A stretch of DNA of 64,000 nt from Ianthella basta. Its lineage: Eukaryota; Porifera; Demospongiae; Verongiida; Ianthellidae. Under the pieces are notes generated by a model. It made no database searches. It worked only from the letters and a program-made list of their open reading frames with translations, and was not told the DNA's origin. Shown piece by piece: positions 27,436-42,500 of this stretch. The stretch is from positions 8,399,915-8,463,914 of the forward strand of contig OZ025870.1 in the NCBI GenBank assembly GCA_964019415.1, written 5' to 3'. The position numbers were made by a program, and so were the translations under genes. The first letter of the stretch is position 1; every line of letters begins with the position of its first letter.

Positions 27436-30400
27436 GTAATTGGTTAGTGTCATTGTCAAACATTCTAGGTCTGCGAAGGGTCCGTGTGTAGCTACACCCT
27501 CTCTGCCTACCTCTAGGATTGTCACTGCATGTTTTGCCCGGTGCCAAGGAGAAGGGAGGCCATCCACAGACCGTAGGTACCTCAGGTGAGTAACAAAACA
27601 ATACCATAAATTCTACTATTTAGGTTGTAGGGCTCACTGCATTAAACCTTTCTTTACCACTCAATGAGACATACAGGCAAATTGATTGTGAACAAAAACG
27701 TCGCAAAATCAGTCAACCACTGATTGCAGGACTGTTCGACCACATAGGCCTTTGTTAACTGCAAACAAAACTGAGAAACATGCAGAGTGGGACCAGTAAA
27801 TATAGCCAATCAAATTCTATATATATGTGTAAGTGTGTTGGACCGATCAAATGCCAAATTACGTATGTATATCAGGGTACAATCAATCAAATTACAAATT
27901 ATGTGTATGGGGGGTAAACCCAATCAAGGTACACAATTTTGTGCAGAAGGGTGTGACCAACAAGGGGGTGGAGGAAATAGGATTAATTTAGTGTGTGTAT
28001 TTACTCCTCTCATTCTGCACTTTTCTTAATTCAGTATGCAGCTGATGAAGGCCTATGTGGCCAAAACGTCTTGGTATAGGTTATACAATGAGAACGAGGG
28101 TTTATCGTATATACATGCTGAGGGTGAAGCCCGAGGCCGTGTATATTTGATGAACTCAAGTTCAAATTGTATAACTGGCTTGTACCAAAATGCCACCAAT
28201 GAAATTCACTTGACAAAAATGGTGGCTGTACGAAATTGCCGTATGCAATGTCGCTTTTGGCATTTTCATCATCGCTACTGTCTTCACTGTTACATTTTCA
28301 TGGCACAGACAGTAAATTCCGATTGGGCTGCGCACACGCAAGGTAACTCTAATCCAGAACGTTGCACAAAGCTTCAGTCTCCTTGAGAGCTTCAATGGTA
28401 GCTAGCTAGCTACCTCGGTCTAGCTAGCTGCGATCGCTAGAACAGGTCCCTCCAAAAGTGTCCTCTAATACTAGCACAGCAGGCGTAAACACTGTCTACC
28501 GCGATCAAACGTTCTGGAAGACTCCTGCAGCACGAATAAAGCTTGGTCTTCCCTCTGAATCAGGAGCAAAGCTGGTCGTCATCGCCATTCTCTCCACGCT
28601 TGGCAGGCTTGGTTGGGTTCCCGCCCGATCGCCATGGCAATGAGGTATTAATAGGTTATAGTCCATGGACTCAGACTTCCGCCAGAATATAATTACTCAG
28701 CCTTGGCTTCGTATTATATTCTGGCGAAAGTCCTCGCTCCTGGGCTATAACTACTATGAGCCGCCCTTAAACTTGGTTGTAAAGCTGTTGCTCATCAACA
28801 TTGTTGTCTTTGTATAAAGTGATGATGATTAAGTGGAGTGGAGCACTAGACGAGGAAATTTTGCAAAGCCCAGCTATGGAATCATCCCCCCTCCCCCCCC
28901 AAATCCTTAAGCTGTAGCTACCTCTACTTTCTGTTTCTGCTGGAACCTTTCAAAAGTAGTAGTATCCAGGCTAAACGTTTTTCTCGTTTAAATAAGATAA
29001 CATACGTAGCATAACATATCATAACAGATAGGCCACTCTTTTCAGAATTTGTCATAAAAGGTCATCAAAGAGGTTATCAAAGATGGGATGGTAGTTCGTA
29101 TATTATGAAGCACAAACTTCTGTTCAAATCCAACTTGGCATATTCTAGCCCTGATCACAACAGATGATCTTGGCAAGAGAAATGTGTAATAACATTCAGA
29201 TGTGATGCCATAAAGACGTCTCTTTCTCAGGGATTGATAACTCCACTAGACAGTAAAATCAATATGCTTGTTATAAGGAGGGGGCAATGGATGGAGGCAT
29301 GCAAGATACAAGTACCTTTGAAGAAAATGGAGGGTGGAGGGGGGGGGGGGGGACTGACCATGATCTAATGTGGGGTGTGCACATGTGGTTTGGCTGAGAA
29401 GGGGATTGTAAGCCTGTGCTTGGTTGCCGTCATCCCTGTTCATTGTGGTAAACTCCAACCTGCCATGACTCAAGTGAGCATCCCTGGTGAAAGTGTGGGT
29501 GCCTGTCCACCGCCTTGGCCTCATCCCAATCTATGACTCATGCCCTTTGATTGTAAACACATAACAACACTGCCTGATTTCTCGTTCACATCCCTAACCC
29601 TTACCCTTTCCCGCCCACATCTTAATTTCTGCCCATGTTTTTTCCCGCCGTACCCCTTGCCTGTTGCATGTGTATATAAGTCACATTGCCTTGTATTTGA
29701 TCTACCACTGTTGAATTAAAGCCCTAAAATGGGACGGAACGTTTGAAAATTATTTCCTCATTTTGATTTATCAGCTAGTGGAGTTTCAATCCCTGAGAAT
29801 GTCTACACCTAGCAACATGGAGATTTTCGAAGAGACTTTACTTTCCTGTCTCCATCAGTGTGTTGTCCAAGTTTGAATCTTAAAATTTATATACACAGTT
29901 TTAGTAATGTCGAAGAGACAAATGATTGCACTAGAAAAAAGTGTTGAAATGTGATCTGCACATCAATGGAACTGTCCTACTTACATTTTATAATGAGGAT
30001 GTCAGTTTTTACTTTCATTTCTGTACTACGTTTAGTAGCATGGTTGGTTAACTTACAAGTTGCTACTGCATATGAACTACCTTATTAATGTGAAACTGCT
30101 CTTGAAGCACAGCAAAATATTGTCCTTGTGCGTTCAGAAATTCAGCACATATTGCCTATGTTATGCACTTTTAATATTATTTTGTACTTCCTATTCCTAG
30201 CTCTAATGACTGACTGGAACAAAAAGGCATTGGAGTGCATGCGAGAGAATCTCAAAATTAATGTGAAAATGATTCAACTTGCTGACATGTTGGAGAGATC
30301 AGCAGGAGGCTTTATGAACAGAGCTGAGGCACTCCATGTCAGAGATATGATAGGAGATGCACAGATGATGGGACAGGTCATTGAAGTCCTGCTAGGGAAG

Positions 30401-33377
30401 GAAAATGAGGCATTCTACACTTTCTGTAGTATGCTGCGACGGAGCAACTATGAGTCATGGGCATGTAAGTTGGAGTTGACAGCAGAGGGGTTCAAGACTG
30501 TTGAAGGCAGTCCAGCAGACAAGTGGAAGGATTCCTCACAGAATAAGACAACTACGTCAGGTGAGAGGCAGTAAGATGTACACAGTGGTCACTGAGAGGC
30601 CTACTGTATTATGGTTTTGTCACAATATTATAAGAATAAGAAAGCATATTACTATAATGCACCAGTTCTCGGTTTGTTTGTTTGTTACTTGAAGAACTGT
30701 GCTGCTCAAGGGGCCAACACAAAATTTTCCATGGCAGTTGAGGTGAAGCTGAGATGTTTTCTTAGGGGGTTGGCATAGGAGATTGCGGCGCAATAATTTC
30801 TTCCGCAAGCCATAGTGCCATTTTGTCTGCAGCATGCAGTGCCCTGTACACGTTCCATACTACCCCAAGAATGTGACCGCTCATCCTGTTGGTAATGTAA
30901 TTGTACACACTCCAACTGCACTCTATACAGCCTCAGCCTGCTCGTAGTACACAATGTACAACACCCAGATCTCCTGCACTATTACTATGGCTGCCCCGTT
31001 GAAGGACTTCATTCTCTGTCTCATAGAAGTGACAGGAGCAACGTAGAACTTGGCGAGCCCCACAAATTCTGTACGCGAATGTTTGCTGTCTTTTAGAGAG
31101 CATGTACGTATGTTTGCATGTGTGTATTTAGCGTAATTGCGCATGTGTGTGTTTGTGTGTGTTTGTACATGCATGCGTGCATGTGTACGTAATTGATTGA
31201 GTTTAAGCAACTCTGAGAATGTTCAAACTGTGTATAAGGTATGTATGTTAATGTACTGTGCCATTGTGCAAATGTGTGTCAAAATATTTCAGTAGTAGTA
31301 TACAACATCAGCATCCCTGCACTATAAATACATTTCTGAACTAAGCCCTAATAAACCAACTCATATGACGTCTATCGTGCCATGTTTACAGTGATACTAT
31401 TTACAGCACTTACACTACTAGGCTTCTTTGGCAGTGGGAAAATCCCTGTTTGCTACCCTTCATTTGTTTACATTTCTTCTACTACCAGTGACCTCCAGAT
31501 CCATAGCTAACCTATTGCAGCTAAACCACTGGTCTCTGCCAACAGCCATTGATCCATTCCCTCCTTAAGTACCAATGTGGGCGAACTCTATCCAAACCTT
31601 CTTTGTAAACTCCCACGCAGTGGCACTGACTAAACAGTGACATTATTCAAAGTGATAATTAGATGGATTGCTGCTGGTTCAGCTGCTAAACAGTCAGCAC
31701 TAGATTGGAAGATCTTTGGCTCTGGTTGAGTTCACTGCTGTTTTTAGGGGCTGCTGCAGGCAGCCACTATATTGTGTTTGTGTTGACATTTTGGTGTATG
31801 GCTTTGTGTCACGCTTCCGATGGTATATATGCATGTTGGTTTATATAATACTAAACTGTGGTAGTATAAGTTATAATTATAGGCTGGCTTAGCATACTAT
31901 AATTGGCTTATTGTTTTTTAAAGTTAGAAGAACGTAGCCGATTCGTTGAACCCTTAAACGTTTCATTGTCAAGTGCGTGGGGATCAGAAGGAATGCGCAA
32001 GAACTCGGAATGATTCTTTTGTAGAAGCGCTGCTCTTGTTGTTGCTACGGCCAGAGGAACTAGTATAAACTACATAGCTACCTTGACTGCAATATGAGGC
32101 CTATGCGAAGGACGTTTCAGCGCAGCAACCATCATTCCGACGTCTTGGGTCTCTGAAGATATTTCACAACTGGATGCAGGTTTGCAGTAAGTAGTTACGT
32201 ATGCCAAACTTGACCAAGTTTGGATTACTTGCGGAAAACATCATCTGAATTCGCTGTAGCTGCAGAATGGAGACGTGGCAGCCAGTGTAAATGGTGTAGA
32301 GAATGCCCGCTTGCACTGAAATGCTTTAGCTTGTTGCAGTACTGTGCAGCAGTGGAAACATGTTGTATTCAGTAGAGAAATGGCCACTTCCCGGCATTTC
32401 CTGCTTAGCTAATGATTTTACATCCACCATTCCTTTCTTGCATGAACATAGCATGCACACAAGCATATCATGCTCAAACATGGGATGTCATGAGCATACA
32501 CTGCCATGACATGTCAAGGTGACACATGCACATGTTGCGAGAAAGTGATGCATGCAATGTGGACAGCAGCTGCTCGATGCAAAGGGTGTGAAAAGTGAAC
32601 AACTATTTTAAAATAAAGTAAACTTTGGACATGAAACAGATTGGCTGAAAATAAGAGCCCAGAGCTCCTGGTAAATTTATAACCCGGCTAGCAGGGGTAT
32701 ATAGAATATATGCCCCAGTCTTTTACCTTTGTTGTTTTTGGCGTTGCCATAGCAACCAACAATAATGGTGATTGCATTTATTTAATAATGTATCGACGGA
32801 TGTGTTGAAGATGAGGAATTTATATTGTTGGCTATTTGTCTGTCATGCGCCGGAAGAACCGAGGGAAGGACTTTGAACCTGGATTCCTAATGTCGCTCCG
32901 CACGTTAAGCATAGGAGTCTTTTGCCTTCGAAAGTTGTAGAACAGGCAACCACCTCTAGTCTGACAACATACAGAAAGCAGCGCGATAACACCCAGCTGT
33001 TCGGCAACTTAGTTCACACAATGCTTTCAATCATGGCTGCCCCATTGAAGAACTTCAGTTCCCTGTCTCAGAGACGTGACAGGAGCAACGTAGAACTTGG
33101 TGAGCCCCATGAATTCTGTACACGAACGTTTGCTAATGTTCTGTGGCGTTTAAAGCTTAAGCACGCACAGTCACCCTTCAAATTTTCTCCAAAAGGTGCA
33201 CGTATTGCAGTTGAGTGAACTGCCTTCTGCCACAGCAGAACCCTAGCCACTGCAATGACTGCAGCTGTGCTGTACAGCACTTGCAGCTATCTGTGTGCCC
33301 TCCATCCATGTCCCTATCCTCTTATCCGTGTCTTTTAGAGAGCATGTACGTATGTTTGCATGTGTGTATTTAGCATA

Positions 33378-33415
<38 letters not shown>

Positions 33416-36400
33416 TGTGTGCGTGCGTGTAATTGATTGTGTTTTAGCAACTCAGAGAATGGGCAAAATGTGTATAAGGTATGTAAGTTAATGTACTGTG
33501 CCATTGTGCAAATATGTGTCAAAATATTTTTGAATCTATTCTTGTCCACTCCAATCATGAATTACACAGAATTAGTTGCACTAGCTACTATATATTGATA
33601 GCACAACAGTGATTGGAGGGAGCAAGTATTTCGAGTTTGGGCGGCAGCCCCACGAGTTTTTAACTCGAAATACTTGTTCTCCTCTCCCTCTCTTTCCTGT
33701 CATGTGTAGTTTTCAGCATTGTCTTTCACCGTTACTCTTCTCAGCCGGATGCGATTGATCATGCTATGCAGTTGGTACTGTACCATGGGCATATGCATAT
33801 GCATATGCATGTACCTGCTCACTGCTCTACTTACCACGCATGCATCACCTGCATTATGCATATGCACTACAAGCAGGCACGCACACACTGTTGTAATCCA
33901 CAGTGGCATCGCCAGATAGTCATCGCTGCTCCGGAGCACAAAATTAGTGTGTATGTATAGCTATTTGTCTTTGTAAAGATGACGTGGTTGTTGTTTGCTG
34001 TATATAATTGAAACGAAAAGTAGCGCTATTGCTGAATAGAGCTAATAACTGACGAAAAAGGCAACTCACGAGAAACTGTTCATTGTATGCCACTCAGGAC
34101 TAACCTAGCATACTTGGCAGTGAAACTGTGCGCTCCCACACAAAAAGACCTCGACATTTTCCATGTTTTGTCTTAGTCCTCTTCTTCTTCTCCTCCTCCT
34201 CCTCGACAGCCGTAGCAAACAAACCATAGCGAGTACGAGAAAACGTTTACTACACCATTATGCCACTTTTTACTGGCTGTATTCCTATGTAGGTTAGAAA
34301 CCTTCGCAAGCAAAATCCACAAATGTGGGTTTCGGGGCCTTCATGAGACATTGCTACACGAGGGACGCCATTTATACTGACGCAATCAGAGCATAAACAG
34401 ATGGCTTGGCTACTGTTGTCCGACTAATCCTCCTTCGGATTCTGTTCAATTGATCTCAACACCGTCAAACGTCCACTTGATGGTGTGTACGTGACCTGAT
34501 GGTCTTCGAATTGGTCGCCGTTTCTGCGTTCGTTTTAGTGGGTCAGCTAGCTGACACCTTGAGCTCCAGGGCTACAGAAACAGGTCCTATGATTGTCGAT
34601 TATATGTAGCAAGTTACAGCTTAGCTAGATACACACTGTAGAAAGTACAGAACTTAAAAGTAATAAGAATTTACTACAAAATATACTATGGATGTAGGGA
34701 TGGCATAAAGAGGACAGAAGCAAGTGGCTGTTATGGAGTGGAGCATTAACCATGGTCCCTACATTCAAGGATGTAGGACTATACGGTGCAACATTCTTGC
34801 ATGTGGGGACCATGGTTAATGTTCGCCTGGGATTCTTCACTCCATAGAAGATGAAAAAACCTGACAATGACAAATTGGTAACTTTGAACAACGATTAACA
34901 CTTCCCAGCAGTGGGTTTCAACTGAGATCCTACTGAGGAAGTTGAAATGGGCCGAACTGGATGGATTATAATTATTATGATTGAGGAGTGTGACTGAGCA
35001 AAGTGGGGCAGAATGGTGACATTGCTTTGCCATAGCTAATCTAATGCTTGGTGCAGCTCTGAAATGCTTTGTACGGCTGACATATGTGGGATACATGTTA
35101 GTACGGCTACAAAGTGTATAATTATGTTAAAAATTATATGATTGTGAGACGGGCTTCTGCATAATACAAAACATGAAAATGCAAACATTCTCCATCTGTG
35201 GATGTTTAATACAGTGAAACCTGCCTAGGACAGTCAACTGAATGAAAAGGTGGCTGCCTAACACAGTGACCATCTTAGACAGTTTCCACTATAGCATGAA
35301 AATTAAGGCCCATACCTTATTTCCATCATGTCCTTATTTGTAGCTTGGTGTGTGTGTGTGTGTGACAACTGGTTTCAACCACTTTATCTCTGGAGGAGGC
35401 AGCATTATAGTCCGCCTCAGACATTGAGACTTTAAGAATTGATTGTGGGTGTGCATGTGTGCAAGTTCGTATAGAAGACCAGGCGTTTTCTACACCACTG
35501 TGTATGTTGCAATTTTCTTTCTTTAATTGTACTGAATTAAGTGTGGATCAAATCGTTTTATGGTATTCTGTACTGTCTATGTTTCAGGCTCCTTGGGCAC
35601 ATATCAAGCAACATCTCTCAGTGATTATCATGGAATTGTGCATACCTACACCACGGGTATTGTTTCATGTGACTTGGATGTTATGCAATCGAAGAAAGCC
35701 CCCCAAGAGGCCATCAAGAGCCTGTTTTTCAATACATACTCTGCTCTCATTCGGATTTTGAAGTCTTATTATAGCAGCATCAAGAAAGTAGCATTAGATG
35801 CTGTTCGTATGCAGCAGGTATCTTCCACAGAAGAGGAGGTGAGGCAGGCACATGATCTTCGTAGTCTTTTTGGGTGCCTAGAGATAGACAAGAAGTGGAA
35901 TGATCTCCACTTCTTAAATGTCGCCATCACAAACCTCCCACTCCAAGCATCTAAGGAGAGAGAAGCTGCTCAGGTGGTAATAGGCCACTACAAATCTCAT
36001 CTAAGGGCTTTCATTAAAGCTACCTCCATCAAGGAGGGGAAAAATGTGTTTGGGTACCTTCCATGTGAGCAAGGCAGAGAAGTGAGATTGGTTGTCACTA
36101 AGATTACAGTTGACAAGGAAATTGAAGATTACACTTGTAAGGATTGTCTTGATCTGTGGACACGATTCCTCGTTGAAGCTCTGGAGATTCCTGAAGACTG
36201 CATTCAGTTTTGTGATGCCAAACGTAGTAACAGTACCATACTTATCTTCAAGATACCACATTCATTTGCTGGAGGGATTGAAGAAAAGCTGTCCAAGGCT
36301 GACGTTGTTTGGATGATTATGGAGCTGGGCATCCTTCGAGTACACGCTGTAGGGATTTTCAACAAGGACCTAAGAGAGGTGCTGCCAGTTATGCTGGCTG

Positions 36401-36469
36401 TAAATATCCGAGAAGGGCTGGAATCTGGAGTAGACTTCATGTCATTGACCAAGGTGTGTGTGCGTGCGT

Positions 36470-36561
<92 letters not shown>

Positions 36562-39500
36562 GGTGGTGGTGGCTGTCATCTGGAGGTAAACTTCAGAATC
36601 TGCAAGGCCTCTAAAGCATTTGGTAGCCTCATTTGCATCTTGTGGTACGAGAAGATGAGTAAGAACCACACCAAGCTCTGTATCCTCAATTCTCAACCCT
36701 CTTGACACTTTTGTATGGATTGGAGAGTGTTGTGCTGTTGAAACCTCATATCTACTGCCTCCAGAGTTTGTGATGTGTTGCCTGAGAATCATCTTGGATA
36801 TCTCAATCTAGGATTTAAAATTAAATACCACTATCTGTACACTGGCATATCTGCAGAGGGTATCTGTTGTGCTGTCGATGAGCCGACTCTGCTTTCATGG
36901 CAATATCTCCAGAATGCCCAGCTCACGTCTCCAAAGCAGCAGCTGTTTTGTGCTCCTGTTGGTGAGGCCGCTCCATGGGAGAGCAAAAGCACCACTGGAA
37001 TAATTTTGTATGGAGTGACTTGGAAAGAGTGACTTGTGAGATCTGCTTTCAAAGAAGATCTATATAATCTAGAGTGTACAGAACAGATCAGACTGGCAAG
37101 GAGTACTAAAGACAAGTGGCAGTTTTCTCATGCTGAAGCCAAGTGGAAGAAGGTTCAGAAGAGGATGAGGAGAGAGTCACAAAATGCTTCTGCTACCTTG
37201 GAATCGGTTTGTGACCACTATGGTTGTCACTTTTGAAGCTGCAGATCAGTCAGTTTTGACCAATCACACAAGTGTCAGACTCATGGCATCAGTGTTCAAT
37301 GTGATAACTGCACAAGGTTGTATAATTATCAGAGACTTCCAAAACCACAGGCAGTCCTGCAGCAGTGTCATTTTTCTTGGCCTGTATCACTCCTTCTATA
37401 TTGATGCAACCAGTATATGCTGTGGTGCGCTTGCGCGCATGTGTGTGTGTGTGTGTGTGTGTATGCGTGTGCATGCGTGTGTGCTTGCATGCATACGTGT
37501 GTGCATGTATGCATTGTCTGCTGGTGTTGATGTGTATGTATACATACGTAGCAGCAGAAGTACACTCCAGGAGATGGCACGCACAATTTCTATTGCTATT
37601 CGTTGTTCTTCGCTGGTCTCTAATGAAGCTGCCCTTGTATCTCAATCACACGTTTTGACATAGGAGTGGTCCCCCCTGATGTGTTCACTTGTTGACCTAG
37701 TGCTGAAGCCGAAGCAGGCTCACTTGGACACGGTACAACCATACTCTGCAAGGCAAACTGAGCGGCTAGTCTCAGTACCAGTTCAAGAAGTGAGGTGTTT
37801 GTGTGTTTTATGCTTTTAGATTGGGGTGTAGGTTTCTGATCTCGCTTCACTCCTTTACATGTTTCATCCATAGTGAACTCTAATACACATGCACTGTGCG
37901 TACAACACCTCTAATCAGTAGTCTCCACATGAAGGTGGAGATATAAGTTGTGTCCTCATTGCTTGTGTTGAATCCTTTCTCCTAGTCCTAGCTCCTAGTC
38001 ATGATAAGTGTAACTATATTCTGTGGATTCATGTTTGCACCAATAACAATTTTGCAGTCTTCTTATGTTAGAGGTCTTCACTTCATGTCATGATCATCAT
38101 TATACATAGGCTACAGGCAGCACCACACCAGTGGAGGACCTACTTCTTGCTGCTGAAGAAGGAAGGCTGAATGATGTCCAATCTCTGCTTGATGGAGGTA
38201 GATGCAAAGTGGATGATGAAGACGAGGTGTGTCCATGAATGAGTAGTGTATGACTTTGTGTTGTGTCTGTTTGTTTGTAGAACTTGGGGTGTGTGTATTT
38301 TGCCATGTGAGTGCATGCATGTGTTCCATTTTTCCTCTGGGATGTCTGATTGGTATATGGTTGTGAAACTTTGGTATAATAATGTATGTTATCTGATGCA
38401 ACAAACAAAGTAAATTATATTAATTAGCAAGGGTAGATAAGAGATGAGAGTATGCAACCTCGTACCCCTGCGTGTATAACAGCATTTTTCTAAAATGACA
38501 CAGCAACACGTCACACATGGGCATGGTAACGCTACTTAATATTCTGCTGTAATGGATGAATACTATTAACTTGATCCACCTGTCTGTACGTATTCGGCAT
38601 TGACTGCGCAGCTCTTCGCTTTGTTAGCCGGGAGTTTCAATGATGTCTACTGCCAGCTGGTTGACGCCGGTCTCTTGGATAAATCGAGCCCAGAGCTTGC
38701 TGCGTAGCCATCGTGAAACTTTGAAGAGAAAGCTGTAGAGCTGTGGATGGCAGCGCTGCTCCCGAGTGACCCAAATCCACACTTGCTGTCCCGGTCCTTC
38801 CTCGCAGGCGCTGCAGGGTTGTTGTTGCAAATCCCAACTAACAAACCAAAGAGCTCGCAATCGATGCCGAGTACATATAGACTGGCGGATTGAGTTAATG
38901 ATATTCATCCATTACATCAGAATACTAAGTAGCGTTACCATGCCCACGTGTGACGTGTTGCTGCGTCATATTAGAAAAATTCTGTTATGGGAGAGTATAC
39001 GAGGTTGCATACTCTCATCTCTTATCTACTCTTGATAGTAATAGCAGTAGTAGAGCATGTCCTCTGGATCAGCTATGCACACATATTATGTCTATTTGTG
39101 TTATAAAGAATTTCAATCTGTTGACGTGTAACCCATGCAGATTAGTAGTGAAATCAATTCCCTATACTATGCCATTTGTGTTTTTCTTACAGGAAGGGTG
39201 GACGGCCACCTTGAAAGCAGCTTACAAAGGTCATCTCACTGTTCTGGAGACACTAATTGAGCACTACAGTGGGAATGTGCTACATAGAAAGAAGGTAGAG
39301 TGATTGGGTAACTGCTGCCTTGAAATGCACAATCACTCACTGTATTTCTAGAACTGACTTGAGTAGGATGTGACTTTTCTGTTTGCTTAATAAATTTACA
39401 ACTGTTTCTATTTTAAAGCACATTTTCAGAAAGCAGCCATTGTGGAAGGCTTATGAATACATTCCATAGCCATGTGCATTGTATGTATGAAATCAATTGT

Positions 39501-42500
39501 GATTATGAAGGTTTGCTCTATCTTGCATCCTAGTGTTACAATTGCCTGTTTCTCAGACATGATACAGACGTGCCAGTTTTACAATGAGTATCAGCGACTA
39601 TGCTATTAGCTAATTTTGAGTTAGTGGTACTGGGTGGAAGCACAGTTGATGAGCTCTCTGTTGCACTTTGCTGCACTGCGATAGCTGCTCCCAATCCGGA
39701 GAGACACTCGCTCAGAGTGCAAAAAATGGTTTGATATGATAATGTAAAATGGCCCATAATGTTTCCAGTATTATATCTGTAAACATGGCAGTGGTGTAAC
39801 TACTATTCCTGGTTTGAAGCCCGCAGAAGGACTATGGGTTTCAAACTTGGCTATAGAATGTTGGGTCAATACCACAGGTGTGCAAGACACAAAAAGCTGA
39901 TTTTACCAAATTTTTAAAGCATCACTTGGTTATATGATTTGCCTGTAGTGACACTTTATACATAGAAGATCAGGGTTCTGGTATGACAACAAGTGAAAAC
40001 ATTGGAGACATGGCTTAACAGTACTACGCAGATGACGAAGACCAAGGCCGTACAGATGCAGAAGTTCGAATGCCTGCAAGCTAAGCAACACCTGGCACCA
40101 CAGCTGGACAAGGACAAACTAGTGGAGAGCCTTAGCACCAGGAAGCTCACAGAGAAAGAGAAAGATATACTATCACTGGAACTGAACTTTGCCATCACAC
40201 CCAGGCAGATACCTGCCCTTAAGATCATTGCAGCCACAGATTTGACAGCCACTCAACTGGACAAGGAGACAGCCCAACTACTTAGACACAGGGTGGGCTT
40301 CATCTTAAGTACAGCTAACCTCCCTAGGAGTAACCTTACCAGGCATTGCGAACGGGATGACAGGAACATTGTCATTCTTCCTATGGACAAAAGAAAGTGC
40401 AACAGTCATTCTGGGCCAAATGGACTGTGTGACGAAGATGGAGAACCACCTGGATGAAGATGTCTACAAAAATGTGGAGACCCCACAAGCAGGATGGAAA
40501 AGAGGATATTCACTGTCCACAAAGACTTCAAATATAATGGCAACGTCATGCATGACCAAACAACGCATGTACCCCACCCACCAGTTCTTTTCCCCACCAT
40601 AGATCTACAGCTTACCAAATGTACACAAAGAGAGGGCCGCAGTCATGCCTGGCATGGCAGCCATTGGATTGCCATCACACCTCTTTAGGAAGGAACTTGA
40701 CAGGATCCTGTGACCACTGACTGGCAAGGGTCCCTCACATCTAAGGAACTCAATGGATTTAGTGCATAAGATTCGCTAGACATCCTTTGCAGAGGCCGAC
40801 ATCATGATCGGATTTGCTGTGGTGAGCCTGTTCACCAATGTCCCAGTGGATGAAGCCCTTCTGGTCATCATCGAATGACTACGGCAGGATGAGATACTCG
40901 AGGAGCGGGCAGGTATCACCATTCCAGACTTTTGCCATCTGGTGGAACTCTGCCTGAGGTCCACTTACTTCCAGATCGGCAGATCTTTCTTTGAGCAGGT
41001 GAAAGTGGTAGCAATGGGCTCACTGTTCTCACCCATTGTAGCGAACATCTTCATAGAAGCTCTGGAGATGCAAACCATGGAGACATCCCCATGCAAGCCC
41101 TGTAGATGTGGCTGAGATATGTAGATGATGTCTTCACCACGTGGCCTCATGGCATTGACTGGAGAAGACCTTCTACCAGTGCCTCAAGGACAAAACTCCT
41201 CCATCCAATTCGCCACGGAAAGAAAGTCAGAAGGCAAGATCCAGTTGGAGAGGAGAGGAATGGCAGCCCTGACGTTTGTCTTCCGCACATAAACACACAT
41301 CAACAGGTATTTACACTTCAACTCTCACCACCCAGCCACCCAGCTGCCAGTGGCTAGAGCACTGGCAGCTAAAGCCAGATGTCCTGGGTTTGATTCCTGG
41401 CGGTGCCGCTATCTTTGCAGTCCCATGTCATTTCTAAGGTCTATTGACAGTAACGATGTAGTTCGTGGCTTGTTTTGACAGGTTGCCTTTAAGGTCTTCG
41501 AACGTAGCTCCTTCCATTAGTCTTTGCTGTGAACGCTTATTATTCTTTTTCTCGACCATTTCCATTCAGCAATTATCCTTTAATTTAGCATACGTCTTGG
41601 TTGTACACATTAGCTTTTGACCTCCCAAACTTACTGTATATATATTACGACATCATGATCGGCTTACGACAGATATAATGGCTATGTCATTGCGTTGCTA
41701 AGTGAACAACGCAGGCCATCCATCACCGTTTGGGTGATTGCAGCTGGGTGACACTACTTGGGTATAGTGGTGATCTTGTTTGCACTGACGTTTGCCACTG
41801 TCATGCACTTGCATGCACGGCTGGCTGTGAGGCACATGTGCACTGCCAGAGCAGCCATGTTTATGGTTACATCATTTCATTGTCCAATCAAATGCCCGTT
41901 ATTAATGCCACGCACAAGCATACACACAGACTGGAGAAGATTAAATATGTTAAGGAGATATTACAATTGCTCAATGATCATATTTATGCATTTGCAACAG
42001 CATATGCTCCTTTTCATTCTTACGTTCCTTGTAGTTTAGTCTTCGTGCTGCATGCTATGCCCTGCATATGTGTACAGTTGGTGATGTATTGTGTGCCTGT
42101 TTCTGTCTACGTCTTCAGCAAAGGCGCAATGCATTTCATTGCTGTGCTGCTGGTGGTCATATTGCTGTTGCTCACTTCCTCGCCCCCAAAATGGAGGACC
42201 ACCTTTTTGCTGTTGATGGTATTGGCTACACAGCCTTGCACTGGGCAACCCAAGAAAGTCAGCTGTCCATGGTGGAGTACTTGGTCAAGTCTTGTGGATT
42301 TGATTTGAAAGCAAGAGATGAGGTTGGCCTTCTTTGTTTCTTAGTTCATTTTCTCTCTCCCTCTACTGTTCTGCTGCATGCTACCTAGACATAGATTGCA
42401 CAAGCAATGAGCTACTTGATTCTGTGTGTTTGTTTCTGTGGTATACATATGTATGTTTGGAAAGTGTGATATGTCTGAGCATCTTACGTACATATAATGT

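Larger units (their letters stand above)
27600..30200. other. Gene B intron 2, with repeats but no gene
   Basis: Contains a hammerhead-like motif (28038), a palindromic element (28653-28752) and a G-run (29337-29352). Short open frames show no recognisable motifs. Confidence 0.6.

Noticed and set aside
28458-28643. 61-codon plus-strand frame
   Set aside because: No motif, no splice context and no paralogous counterpart.
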